DNA of 64,000 bases from CAWCAW01 sp963714125 (lineage in GTDB: Bacteria; Actinomycetota; Acidimicrobiia; Acidimicrobiales; UBA8190): the NCBI GenBank assembly GCA_963714125.1, contig OY970234.1, forward strand, positions 3,410,001 to 3,474,000, read 5' to 3'. Under the pieces are notes generated by a model. It worked only from the letters and a program-made list of their open reading frames with translations. It searched no databases and was not told where the DNA came from. Both the position numbers and the translations under genes were made by a program. Shown one piece after another: positions 25,733 to 33,910 of the stretch. Numbering within the stretch: position 1 is the first letter of the stretch; each line of letters begins with the position of its first letter.

Positions 25733-25835
25733 GGCCCCATCCTGTCTCAAATTCCCCCTGGCAACCGCTGAGGCCAGGAGTTCCGCAAAGGACTTTTGGT
25801 GCAGATTGTCAACTTGCACCTAAATCACCGCGATT

Positions 25836-25857
25836 TGGTCGTTTTGGGTGCAAAGCC
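25836..25857 (-). repeat. terminal inverted repeat, right
   Basis: The reverse complement begins GGCTTTGCACCCAAA and continues ACGACCA, matching the left end at 20 of 22 positions. Confidence 0.88.
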
Positions 25858-25866
25858 GCTAGGTTC
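25858..25866. repeat. target-site duplication, right copy
   Basis: GCTAGGTTC, identical to 22331-22339, directly abuts the right end and lies six nt before the thiolase-like ATG. Confidence 0.9.
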
Positions 25867-25872
25867 AAAGTC

Positions 25873-27033
25873 ATGTCGCCGGCCATCGCACTGCGGGACG
25901 CCACGGCCATTGCCGGGATCGCCCAGACCAGCTTCGCCAAACATCTGGAGCCGACCGAGGCTGAGCTCGCCTGCCAGGTCATCGTGGCTGCCTGCGCTGA
26001 TGCCGGCATCGACCCGTCGGAGGTCGGCGCCCTGTGCAGCTACACCATGGAAGCCACCGAAGAGGTCGAGATCGCCCGCAACATCGGCTGTGGGGACATC
26101 ACCTTCTTCTCCCAGATCGGCTACGGGGGCGGGGCGGGTTGCGGCGTGGTAGGTCACGCCGCGCTGGCTGTGGCCAGCGGCCAAGCCGAAGTGGCGGTGG
26201 CCTGGCGCAGCCGTAAGCGGGGATCGGGCCCTCGCCCGTGGAGCAACACCTCGGTCCAACTCAAGGTGCCCGGCGCCTGGACGCGTCCGTTCGGGATGCT
26301 GCGCCCCGTCGACGAGATCGCCATGCTCACCCGGCGCTACATGCACGAGTACGGGGCGACCCGCGAACACCTGGCCAACATCGCCGTGGCCGTGCGCAAG
26401 CACGCCAACATGAACCCCGACGCGTTCATGCACAACAAGCTGATGTCGCATGACGACTACATGGCGGCCCGGTGGGTGTCAGAGCCGCTGTGCCTCTTCG
26501 ACAACTGTCTCGAGACCGACGGGGCGCTCGCCTGCGTGGTGGTCTCCGCCGAGCGGGCCCGAGACCTCCCTCACCCGCCGGTGTACATCCACGCTTTCGC
26601 GCAAGGGCTGCCACCCGAGCACCAGACCATGGTCAACTTCTTCAACGACGATCCCCTCACCGGACCGGCGTGGGCGTGCGCCCGGCGACTGTGGGCCAAC
26701 GCCGACTTCGGGCCCGCCGATGTCAACGTGGCGCAGATCTACGACGCCTTCACGCCGCTCATCTTGTTGTCGCTGGAGGGGTACGGATTCTGCCAGCGCG
26801 GCGAGGCCCCCGGCTTCACCGAAGACGGCAACTTGGAATGGGGCCGGGGATCGCTACCCACCAACACGTCGGGCGGTGGGTTGTCGGAGGCCTACGTGCA
26901 CGGCTTCAACTTGATCAACGAAGGCGTCCGCCAGATGCGGGGCACCTCCACCGCCCAGGTGGAAGGGGCCGAGACGTGCCTGGTCACATCGGGAGAGGGC
27001 GTGCCCACCAGCGCGCTTCTCCTGCGGAGGTAA
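25873..27033 (+). CDS. Ltp2-like steroid side-chain aldolase (thiolase fold)
   Basis: 386 aa. The thiolase nucleophile position (about residue 85) is Gly in TFFSQIGYGGGAGCGVVGHA. Mycobacterial Ltp2 has a closely similar FFSQ.GYGGGA stretch and is a retro-aldolase that removes the last side-chain fragment of cholesterol as propionyl-CoA. Tyr residues in QIYDAFTP and SEAYVHGFN correspond in position to catalytic Tyr residues reported for Ltp2. A DUF35 gene follows after four nt, as ChsH2-DUF35 partners Ltp2. Its native promoter was cut off by the mobile element ending 15 nt upstream. Confidence 0.85.
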   Translation: MSPAIALRDATAIAGIAQTSFAKHLEPTEAELACQVIVAACADAGIDPSEVGALCSYTMEATEEVEIARNIGCGDITFFSQIGYGGGAGCGVVGHAALAVASGQAEVAVAWRSRKRGSGPRPWSNTSVQLKVPGAWTRPFGMLRPVDEIAMLTRRYMHEYGATREHLANIAVAVRKHANMNPDAFMHNKLMSHDDYMAARWVSEPLCLFDNCLETDGALACVVVSAERARDLPHPPVYIHAFAQGLPPEHQTMVNFFNDDPLTGPAWACARRLWANADFGPADVNVAQIYDAFTPLILLSLEGYGFCQRGEAPGFTEDGNLEWGRGSLPTNTSGGGLSEAYVHGFNLINEGVRQMRGTSTAQVEGAETCLVTSGEGVPTSALLLRR

Positions 27034-27037
27034 CACG

Positions 27038-27535
27038 ATGGCGAGCGCAGCAGCATTCTCGGGGGGGTACGTCGCCAACCGGGGTCCATCGGTGGAGGGA
27101 TTCCTGCTCCCTGCCGTCGACGAGGACGGCCGGCCTTTTTGGGAGGCCACCAAAGAAGGAAAGCTCACCGTGCAGGCGTGCGCCTCGTGCGGAAAGCGCC
27201 GTCACCCACCGCGCCCCATGTGTCCGCACTGCCGGTCGGTGGCACGTGAGTGGCAGGAGATCTCGGGCAAAGGGACCATCTGGTCCTACGCCGTTCCCCA
27301 TCCTCCCCTGCTGCCGCCGTACTCGGATCTGGCGCCGTACAACCTCATCGTCGTCGAGCTCGACGAAGATCCCACCATTCGTTTCGTCGGCAACCTCGTC
27401 ACCAGCGCGGAGGGGTCCATCGACGAGATCGACCCGGCCACCATTCGCATCGGCGAGCCCGTCGAGGTCGTCTTCAAGCGCTTCGTACGCGCCGACGGAT
27501 CCGAGGAAGCCCTTCCGTTCTGGGTACGCGCCTAA
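27038..27535 (+). CDS. DUF35 zinc-ribbon/OB-fold protein, ChsH2 C-domain-like
   Basis: 165 aa with a complete ribbon CASCGKRRHPPRPMCPHC (C-x2-C-x10-C-x2-C) and a C-terminal OB fold. In steroid side-chain breakdown the DUF35 domain of ChsH2 binds Ltp2 and is required for its aldolase activity. The four-nt gap to the Ltp2-like gene implies coupled translation and complex formation. No MaoC hydratase domain is fused here, so the hydratase would be elsewhere. Confidence 0.85.
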   Translation: MASAAAFSGGYVANRGPSVEGFLLPAVDEDGRPFWEATKEGKLTVQACASCGKRRHPPRPMCPHCRSVAREWQEISGKGTIWSYAVPHPPLLPPYSDLAPYNLIVVELDEDPTIRFVGNLVTSAEGSIDEIDPATIRIGEPVEVVFKRFVRADGSEEALPFWVRA

Positions 27536-27559
27536 CTCGTCGCTCTTGGCGCCTCGCTC

Positions 27560-27889
27560 TCAGCGAGGCGGCGGCGTCGGGCCCGGTCGGCCGTCGCCTG
27601 GGTCGGCGGTGACCTCCACGCCGCGCCAAAACGCCACGTAGTCCTTGATCTCCTCGGCGGCGGGAAACGGTTCGGGGTAGTACCAGGCGGCGTCGGCGTT
27701 TGTCGAGTCATCGATGACCACGGTGTAGTAGCTGGCATGGCCCTTCCACGGGCACACCGTCTGCGTCGAGCTCTCCGTGAAATACTCCCTCTTCACCGAG
27801 TCCGGCGGGAAGTAGTGATTTCCTTCCACGATGACGGTGTCGTCACTTTCGGCCAAAACAACGCCGTCGTATACGGCTCGAGCTGTCAT
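27560..27889 (-). CDS. DUF427 domain protein
   Basis: 109 aa. Family marks are VLAESDDTVIVEGNHYFPP, VCPWKGHASYYTV and AAWYYPEPFPAA. ATG 27889 gives the normal family start; a GTG further upstream would add residues with no match to the family. Function is unknown. The last ~15 residues are Pro-rich. It converges with the DUF35 gene. Confidence 0.85.
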   Translation of the reverse strand: MTARAVYDGVVLAESDDTVIVEGNHYFPPDSVKREYFTESSTQTVCPWKGHASYYTVVIDDSTNADAAWYYPEPFPAAEEIKDYVAFWRGVEVTADPGDGRPGPTPPPR

Positions 27890-28191
27890 GTCATGGCGAA
27901 CGGTGGAACCCCGGATTTTCTTCCCGGTCCACGGCCTTTGTGAGGAGAATTCGCCCAACGTTCGGCCAATGTGCCGGGGCGGCTCCCTGGTCAGGCACGA
28001 AATCCACTGGGGACCCGACCCGCCCCGGCGTCGGGGCCCGGTCGCCGGGTCTATCGACGCTCAAGTCGTGGTGGCGCCCCGACGATAGCTACAGCATCAC
28101 TACGAGGGTCATTCAGCTGCCGCGTGCTCCGAAGGCCGGGGTGCCGGTGGATACCAGGCGATCGGGAACCACGTCGACGACCGAGAAGACG
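27890..28191. other. 302-bp divergent intergenic region
   Basis: Lies between the DUF427 and EAL genes. No convincing promoter, repeat or small gene was seen. The right end may carry an in-frame upstream extension of the EAL gene (open from 27940) but without family-like sequence. Confidence 0.5.
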
Positions 28192-29463
28192 ATGACAGAG
28201 ACCAACACAAACGACCTCTTCGTCGGCAAGAAGGGGAGGTTGTCACGGAACCTGATACGGGGAAGGTCCTCGTCTCTGCGATGGACGTCGTCGAGCTACG
28301 ACGAGGTCAAGGAGCAGGCCGCCGCCGAGCGCGAGCGCCAGGAAACCGAAATTCGCGTCACCATGGCCAGCGGCGCCCTGGAGACCGTGCTGCAGCCCAT
28401 CATCGATCTCCATGACGGCCAAACCGTCGGTGTGGAAGCCCTCAGCCGCTTCAACACGACACCGCGGCGTTCGCCGCATCTGTGGTTCGCCGACGCCGCT
28501 GCGGTGGGCCTCGGTTTGGAACTGGAGATGACCTCGCTGCGTTTGGCCCTCGAAGAGCTGCGGCGACTTCCTTCTGAGGTCTACCTGTCGTTCAACGCGT
28601 CAGCGGCCACCATCGTCTCCGACCAGTTCAAAACCGCCTTGGCTGACGTGCCGGGCGAGCGGTTCGTGGTCGAGCTGACCCAGGACACCAAAGACCCCGA
28701 CTACAAAGCCCTGGCCAAGGCCGTGAAGCGGATGCGGTCGACGGGCATTCGCCTGGCCGTCGACGACATCGGTGCCACCGCCACCGCCGGCGCCGACAAC
28801 TTCCGCCACATCCTCGATCTCGAGCCCGACATCATCAAACTCGACATCGGGATGACCCGAGGCACCGACGCCGACAACGGCAAGCAGGCGCTTGGGTCCG
28901 CCCTCCTCAAGTTCGGCATGGACTTCGCCACCTTTGTGGCCGAGGGCATCGAGACCGAAGAAGAGTTCGAGACCATGCGCTCGTTGGGTTGTCGCTACGG
29001 CCAGGGCTACTACCTGGGTCGGCCCGGCAAGATGCGCACCCAGGCGCCGCGCCATGGTGGAGCCGGACAGCTCTGGATCGACCAGGAAGAGAGCGTGACC
29101 AGCGACGCCACGGCTCCTTCTGGAACCGATGCGTCAGACAAGGACGACTCGTCGAGCACACTCGGCACGACCGAGGCCGGGGCTGGTGGCGACGCCACCG
29201 GTGACGACGGTGTCCAGGCGGCCGGTGACGACGGTGGCGACGCCACGGGCGACGGTGCTCGACAAGCAGGCCGTGACGCTGACCGTGACGCCGAGCGCGA
29301 CTCGGCGGCGGCTGGGGTCGACGACTACGCCGAGCTCCTGGCCGTGGTGGCCGAGCTCCAGGCGCAACGCAAGGGCTCGAACACCGGCAGGACCGACAAG
29401 CTGATTATCAGGACGGGCGTGAAAGCCATGGCCGAAGCGGTCGTCACGCCGTCTGACAAGTAG
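28192..29463 (+). CDS. EAL-domain c-di-GMP phosphodiesterase with disordered tail
   Basis: 423 aa. The EAL domain spans about 60-285: VEALSRF, LSFNAS, VVELTQD, VDDIGA, IKLDIGM, FVAEGIET and GQGYYLG retain the E, N, E, DD, K, E and Q positions, so it is probably active and cytoplasmic. Residues about 300-385 are Asp/Gly/Thr/Ala-rich with DATGDDG-type repeats, likely disordered. The C-terminal 40 are helical. No transmembrane or sensor domain is seen. ATG 28192 chosen as the first sensible start. Confidence 0.85.
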   Translation: MTETNTNDLFVGKKGRLSRNLIRGRSSSLRWTSSSYDEVKEQAAAERERQETEIRVTMASGALETVLQPIIDLHDGQTVGVEALSRFNTTPRRSPHLWFADAAAVGLGLELEMTSLRLALEELRRLPSEVYLSFNASAATIVSDQFKTALADVPGERFVVELTQDTKDPDYKALAKAVKRMRSTGIRLAVDDIGATATAGADNFRHILDLEPDIIKLDIGMTRGTDADNGKQALGSALLKFGMDFATFVAEGIETEEEFETMRSLGCRYGQGYYLGRPGKMRTQAPRHGGAGQLWIDQEESVTSDATAPSGTDASDKDDSSSTLGTTEAGAGGDATGDDGVQAAGDDGGDATGDGARQAGRDADRDAERDSAAAGVDDYAELLAVVAELQAQRKGSNTGRTDKLIIRTGVKAMAEAVVTPSDK

Positions 29464-29500
29464 CGCTCAGCTGTCTGCGCCCGGCTGAGGACTTCCGCCC

Positions 29501-30700
29501 TCAGGGAACGAGCACGCAGCGAGTACCCGAGTAGATGGTGGGCATGCACTTGTTGCAATGCACGCACAGCGACTCGGTGGCGGTTCCCCGTTGCATGTCG
29601 AGCAACAACGTCGGCTCTCGTAACAAGGCCCGCGCCATGGCGACAAAAGCAAAGCCTTCGTTCAGCGCGTTCTGCATGGTGTCGAGACGATTGATGCCAC
29701 CCAGCAAGATGAGCGGGAGTTCCAGGGCCTGGCGGAACTGGCGGGCATAGGGCAAGAAGAAGGCTTCCTCGAACGGGTACGCCGGCATGAAACGGTGGGC
29801 GGTGAGGCGAAAGCCGGCCCGCATGGCCTTCGGCATGGTGGCGGCCATTTCGGCGATGGGCGCTTCGCCCCGAAACAGGTACATGGGGTTGGCCAATGAG
29901 CTGCCGCCGGTGAGCTCGATGGCGTCGAGCACCCCGTCGCTCTCGAACATCTGGGCGATGGGGATGCTCTCGTTGAGCCACAGACCGCCAGCCACGCCGT
30001 CGGCCATGTTCAATTTGGCCGTCACCGCCACCGAGTTTCCAACGGCGTCGCGCACGGCCCGCAACACCTGGCGCGGAAACCGAGCCCGCTTTTCGAGGCT
30101 CCCTCCCCATGCATCGGTTCGCGTGTTGAGCTTCGGGCTCAAAAAGGCGCTCAACAGGTAGTTGTGACCGACGTGCACCTCGAGTGCGTCGAAACCGGCC
30201 GCCGCCGCCAGCTTGGCGCCCTCGGCGAAGTCCTTGGTGATGCGGGCGATGTCGTTGTCGTCGACGGCCTTAGTCCGGCGCATCCCCAGCGGACTGAAGA
30301 TCCGCGTCGGCGCCAGCGCCGGGTGCTTGGTGGCCATGGGGTTGGCCACCGGACCGGCGTGCCCGAGCTGGGCCGAGGCCAGCGCGCCGTGTTCGTGGAT
30401 GGCGTCGGTCAACTGACGCAGACCGGCCACAGCTTCGGGGCGCAGCACGATGGTGCGACCATCGGTGCTCCCTTCGGGCGACACCGCGCAATACGCCACC
30501 GTGGACATGCCCACGCCGCCGGCGGACACCCGCCGGTGAAAGTCGATCAACTCGTCGCTCACCACCTGCCGGCGCGTCACGCCCTCAAAGGTGGCCGCCT
30601 TGATGACGCGATTGCGCAGCGTCAAGGGCCCGAGCGTGGCGGGCTCGAAGACCGCGGAGCCCCCGGCAGCGGCCGGCGGGTCCGGTGCGGCCGGCGACAT
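29501..30700 (-). CDS. NADH:flavin oxidoreductase, old yellow enzyme family
   Basis: 399 aa. FMN-barrel features: LTLRNRVIKAATFEG near the start, ASAQLGHAG, the ALEVHVGHNYLLSAFLSP active-site strand and LGGINR. A Cys cluster CVHCNKC with a later Cys near the C-terminus recalls the iron-sulfur site of 2,4-dienoyl-CoA-reductase relatives, though spacing differs. ATG 30700 overlaps the LLM stop (TGATG). It is last in the amidohydrolase/acyl-CoA dehydrogenase operon, suggesting reduction of an enone or enoyl-CoA. Confidence 0.88.
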   Translation of the reverse strand: MSPAAPDPPAAAGGSAVFEPATLGPLTLRNRVIKAATFEGVTRRQVVSDELIDFHRRVSAGGVGMSTVAYCAVSPEGSTDGRTIVLRPEAVAGLRQLTDAIHEHGALASAQLGHAGPVANPMATKHPALAPTRIFSPLGMRRTKAVDDNDIARITKDFAEGAKLAAAAGFDALEVHVGHNYLLSAFLSPKLNTRTDAWGGSLEKRARFPRQVLRAVRDAVGNSVAVTAKLNMADGVAGGLWLNESIPIAQMFESDGVLDAIELTGGSSLANPMYLFRGEAPIAEMAATMPKAMRAGFRLTAHRFMPAYPFEEAFFLPYARQFRQALELPLILLGGINRLDTMQNALNEGFAFVAMARALLREPTLLLDMQRGTATESLCVHCNKCMPTIYSGTRCVLVP

Positions 30701-31659
30701 CAGGGCCGCAGCAGGGGGGCTACTTGCTCCCCGAAGGCAGCCATCTGATCGCACAGCTCCTCGACTGACCGGCTCGGGAAACGCAGCTGCACATGGCGAG
30801 CGCCCATGTCGGTGAGCTCAGCCAAGTTCTCGGCGATGCGATCCACGCTTCCTGTCACGGTGCCGCGCGGGAGGTCCCAGTCGGCACTGCCCAGGTAAAC
30901 AGCACCACCGAGCGCCCCGATCTCGATGGGATCGCCGCCGTGCAGTTCCTGGCGGAATTCGAGAAGATCGGCGATCTGCACCTTCAGGTCGGAGCGCTTC
31001 ACCGTTTGCGGAAGCCAGCCATCTCCACGGGCGGCGGCTCGACGTAGGGCCGGGCGCGACGACCCCCCCACCCATATGGGTGGCCGGGGCACCTGCACGG
31101 GACGAGGCGAGATGGCCATGTCCGAGGCGGGCCACTGGGGGCCGTTCAGCTGTGGATACTCGTCGGTCAGCCCCGCTGCGATGCCGTCGATGGCTTCATC
31201 GAGGAGGTCACCGCGTCGCTCGAAATCGCGCCCCATCAGCGCGAACTCCTCGACCACGTGACCCGCACCCACGCCGACGATGGCCCGGCCGCCCGAGAGC
31301 ACGTCGAGGGTGGCGAACTCTTTGGCGGCGCGCAGCGGGTGACGCAGGGCGGCGATGTAGACGTGGGAAAGCAAGCGCACGTGCTCCGTGATCCCCGCCA
31401 GCCAGCCCAACGTGGTCAAGGTGTCGTACCAAACGGGGCTCATGGCATCGGCCAGCCGTCGTGGGATGAAGGTGTGGTCGCACACGGCCACGTAGAAAAA
31501 GCCCGACGCTTCGGCCTGTAAGGCGACCTTGGCCATCTCCGCCGGGCCCGATGTTGCCTCCCAGTCCGCCACGAACAGGGTCGATTGGGATTGCACCGGA
31601 AGCTGGATGCCGAAGGCCAACGTGTCGGGCGGGATGATGAGGACGGGGTCCATGGCCAT
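30700..31659 (-). CDS. LLM-class (probably F420-dependent) oxidoreductase
   Basis: 319 aa luciferase-like barrel. Marks: GFFYVAVCDHTFIPRR, LGWLAGITEHVRL, LRAAKEFATLDVLSGGRAI and GVGAGHVVEEF. Actinobacterial members commonly use F420. ATG 31659 overlaps the preceding stop as TGATG, and the next gene overlaps likewise, so translation is coupled on both sides. Substrate unknown; context is acyl-CoA or steroid-type catabolism. Confidence 0.88.
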   Translation of the reverse strand: MAMDPVLIIPPDTLAFGIQLPVQSQSTLFVADWEATSGPAEMAKVALQAEASGFFYVAVCDHTFIPRRLADAMSPVWYDTLTTLGWLAGITEHVRLLSHVYIAALRHPLRAAKEFATLDVLSGGRAIVGVGAGHVVEEFALMGRDFERRGDLLDEAIDGIAAGLTDEYPQLNGPQWPASDMAISPRPVQVPRPPIWVGGSSRPALRRAAARGDGWLPQTVKRSDLKVQIADLLEFRQELHGGDPIEIGALGGAVYLGSADWDLPRGTVTGSVDRIAENLAELTDMGARHVQLRFPSRSVEELCDQMAAFGEQVAPLLRP

Positions 31660-32654
31660 CAGTATCGCTCGGCCACGAGCTCGGCGAGCTCGCCCGCCGG
31701 TCCTATGTCGGCTCCGAGCATCCGGGCCCGCATCACGTAGAGGTGGGCGGGGATCTCCCACGTGAACCCCATCCCCCCGTGCACCTGGATGCAGGCACGG
31801 CCGTTGGCAAGGGCGGCTTCCGCTGCCAAGAGCCCCGCTCCGGCAGCGGCTCGCTTGGCGTCGCCAACGTCGGGCTCGTCGATGGTGACTGCCGCCGCAT
31901 ACACGGCGGCACGCGCCGTCTCCGCCCGCACCAGCATGTCGGCACACAAATGCTTCACGGCCTGAAAGGACCCGATGGGCTTTCCGAACTGCTGGCGCGC
32001 CTGGGCGTACGCAACAGCCATCTCCACGGTGGCGGTGGCCAGGCCCACGCATTGAGCACCGAGCAACACGGTGCTGTCGCGGCGCCACCGCGCTGCCACG
32101 TCGGCCCCCGCCACCGGGTCTCCGGGGGGCAGACGATCGACGCGCCACAGCGGGGTAAGAGGGTCGATGGAACGAGCCACCCGCTGTGCCTCGAGACGAG
32201 CCGGGTCGAGGGCGCTGACGCCGTCGTCGTCGACGACGAGCAACGTCGATAGTGACCCCAGATGAGCAATGACCACGGGGGCGATGCCGGCGTCGGGCCG
32301 GGGTCGCCGCACGGCACCCACCACGGCCCTGCCTTCGGCGGCACCGTCGACGAGCGTCGAGGCCAAGTTGGTGGCGGCCAGCGGGCCCGGCACCAGCGCC
32401 CGCCCGACCTCTTCGAACACCACGGCGGCGGCGGCCATGCCCAACCCCGTGCCGCCCTCGGCCTCGGGGCGCTGGACGACGAATACCCCAGCATCGCCGA
32501 GCTCGGCCCATCCCGACACGTCGAGGCCGGGCGCATCGGCGTCGACGCCACCAGACTCACGCCCCCGCAGTTTTTCGAGGGGGAACCGCCCGGCACACAG
32601 GGCCCGCACGGCACCGGCCAACACCTGTTCGTCTTCGGAGAGCTCGAAGTCCAC
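31659..32654 (-). CDS. acyl-CoA dehydrogenase, small subunit type
   Basis: 331 aa, shorter than the 380-400 aa of standalone enzymes. The FAD/substrate domain is recognisable in ARQQFGKPIGSFQAVKHLCA and IQVHGGMGFTWEIPAHLYV. The middle domain is reduced. It starts at GTG 32654, 14 nt after the longer dehydrogenase. Adjacent long-short FadE pairs form alpha2beta2 enzymes in mycobacterial steroid catabolism, and this pair fits that model. Confidence 0.88.
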   Translation of the reverse strand: MDFELSEDEQVLAGAVRALCAGRFPLEKLRGRESGGVDADAPGLDVSGWAELGDAGVFVVQRPEAEGGTGLGMAAAAVVFEEVGRALVPGPLAATNLASTLVDGAAEGRAVVGAVRRPRPDAGIAPVVIAHLGSLSTLLVVDDDGVSALDPARLEAQRVARSIDPLTPLWRVDRLPPGDPVAGADVAARWRRDSTVLLGAQCVGLATATVEMAVAYAQARQQFGKPIGSFQAVKHLCADMLVRAETARAAVYAAAVTIDEPDVGDAKRAAAGAGLLAAEAALANGRACIQVHGGMGFTWEIPAHLYVMRARMLGADIGPAGELAELVAERY

Positions 32655-32668
32655 GGTTCCGCTCCCGG

Positions 32669-33856
32669 TCAGCTCTTGGGGAGTCCGAGAATGCGTTCAG
32701 CCACGATGTTGCGCTGGATTTGCGACGTCCCTGCCGCGATGGTGCGCGAGAAGCTGTTGACCCAGGTGTCGACCACTTCGGCGTTGCCTATCGGTCCGGC
32801 GCCGTCGAGGGCGGGAAGTTCCTCCCACGACAGACCGGCGCTACCCGCCAGCTCCATGCCGAGCTCGGCCAGACGCTGGCGCAGCTCCGAAAAGGCCAGT
32901 TTGAAGACGCTGCCGCCGATGCCGGGCACACCGCTGCGCGCCGCCTGTGAGACGTTGCGCTTGGTCAGCGCCCACAAGGCGTCGAGCTCGGCGCCGAGGT
33001 GGCCCACTTTGCGCCTCACCTCACCGTCGCTCCACGCCCCCGTGCGCCGAGCCAACCCACGAAGCGTGCGCAACAGTTCCATCGACTGAAGCAACTCGCC
33101 CACGAAGGCGGTGCCGCGTTCGAAGCTCAACGTGACCATGGTCACGCGCCAGCCGTCGTTCTCCTCCCCCACCCGGTTGCCCACCGGTACGCGCACAGCG
33201 TCGAGATAGAGCTCGGCGAACTCGCTCGAGCCGACGATCGTCTTCAGCGGCCTGATGTCGATGCCGGGAAGCCCCATAGGCATGGCCAGCCACGTGATCC
33301 CCCGGTGGCGGCTGTCCTCGGGACCCGTGCGCACCAACAGTTCGCACATATCGGCCACCTCGGCGTGCGACGTCCACACCTTGGACCCCGTCACCACATA
33401 CTCGTCGCCGTCGCGTACGGCCCGGGTACGCAAGGCGGCCAAATCGCTCCCGGCGCCGGGCTCGGAGAAGCCCTGACACCACACCTCGTCGCCGCGCAGG
33501 ACGGGAGGGAGAAAGCGCGCTCGTTGTTCGGGGGTTCCCTCGGCCGCAATGGTGGGTCCGGCATGCAGGAGGCCGACGAAATTCACCCCCACATAGGGCG
33601 CGTGGGCGCGCTCGAGCTCTTCGACGTAGATGAGATTTTCGACCGGGCTCGCCCCGCGCCCGCCGCCTTCGACGGGCCAGTCGATGCCGGCGTAGCCCGC
33701 ATCGAAGAGCATGCGCTGCCAGGCGGTGTCATAGGCACGCCGGGCCGGCCAGTCAAAGGTCGACGGCGGCGGGCCGAGGGTGGGGACGACGTCGCTCAAC
33801 CAGGCGCGCAGCTCGGCGCGAAAGGCTTCCTCGTCAGCGGTGTAACGCAGGTCCAC
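32669..33856 (-). CDS. acyl-CoA dehydrogenase, large subunit type
   Basis: 395 aa from GTG 33856. Family marks are WCQGFSEPGAGSDLAALRTR, VTGSKVWTSHA and the C-terminal AGTSQIQRNIVAERILGLP. It introduces an alpha,beta double bond in an acyl-CoA with FAD. It is followed by the short partner and preceded at 54 nt by the amidohydrolase on the same strand, behind operator copy 3. Confidence 0.9.
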   Translation of the reverse strand: MDLRYTADEEAFRAELRAWLSDVVPTLGPPPSTFDWPARRAYDTAWQRMLFDAGYAGIDWPVEGGGRGASPVENLIYVEELERAHAPYVGVNFVGLLHAGPTIAAEGTPEQRARFLPPVLRGDEVWCQGFSEPGAGSDLAALRTRAVRDGDEYVVTGSKVWTSHAEVADMCELLVRTGPEDSRHRGITWLAMPMGLPGIDIRPLKTIVGSSEFAELYLDAVRVPVGNRVGEENDGWRVTMVTLSFERGTAFVGELLQSMELLRTLRGLARRTGAWSDGEVRRKVGHLGAELDALWALTKRNVSQAARSGVPGIGGSVFKLAFSELRQRLAELGMELAGSAGLSWEELPALDGAGPIGNAEVVDTWVNSFSRTIAAGTSQIQRNIVAERILGLPKS

Positions 33857-33910
33857 AGGGCGGCCTCGTCAGGCTCGTTGGCGGGGCCGGAGCGGCTCGG
33901 CCGGTGGCGC

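Larger units (their letters stand above)
22340..25857. mobile_element. 3.5-kb insertion element with transposase and toxin-antitoxin-like cargo
   Basis: The element is bounded by 22-bp terminal inverted repeats matching at 20 of 22 positions and flanked by a perfect 9-bp target duplication GCTAGGTTC. It carries a Panacea-domain gene, an overlapping small gene, a minus-strand 57-aa zinc ribbon, a SWIM/DDE transposase and a minus-strand DUF4145 gene. Base composition is visibly richer in A+T than the flanks and it has TTGACA/TTGACT-type promoters, both signs of transfer. Copies of TGCACC(A/T/C)AAA near both ends (22345, 22363 and 22383 at left; 25790-25855 at right) look like subterminal transposase sites. 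The intact duplication suggests a fairly recent insertion. Confidence 0.88.
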
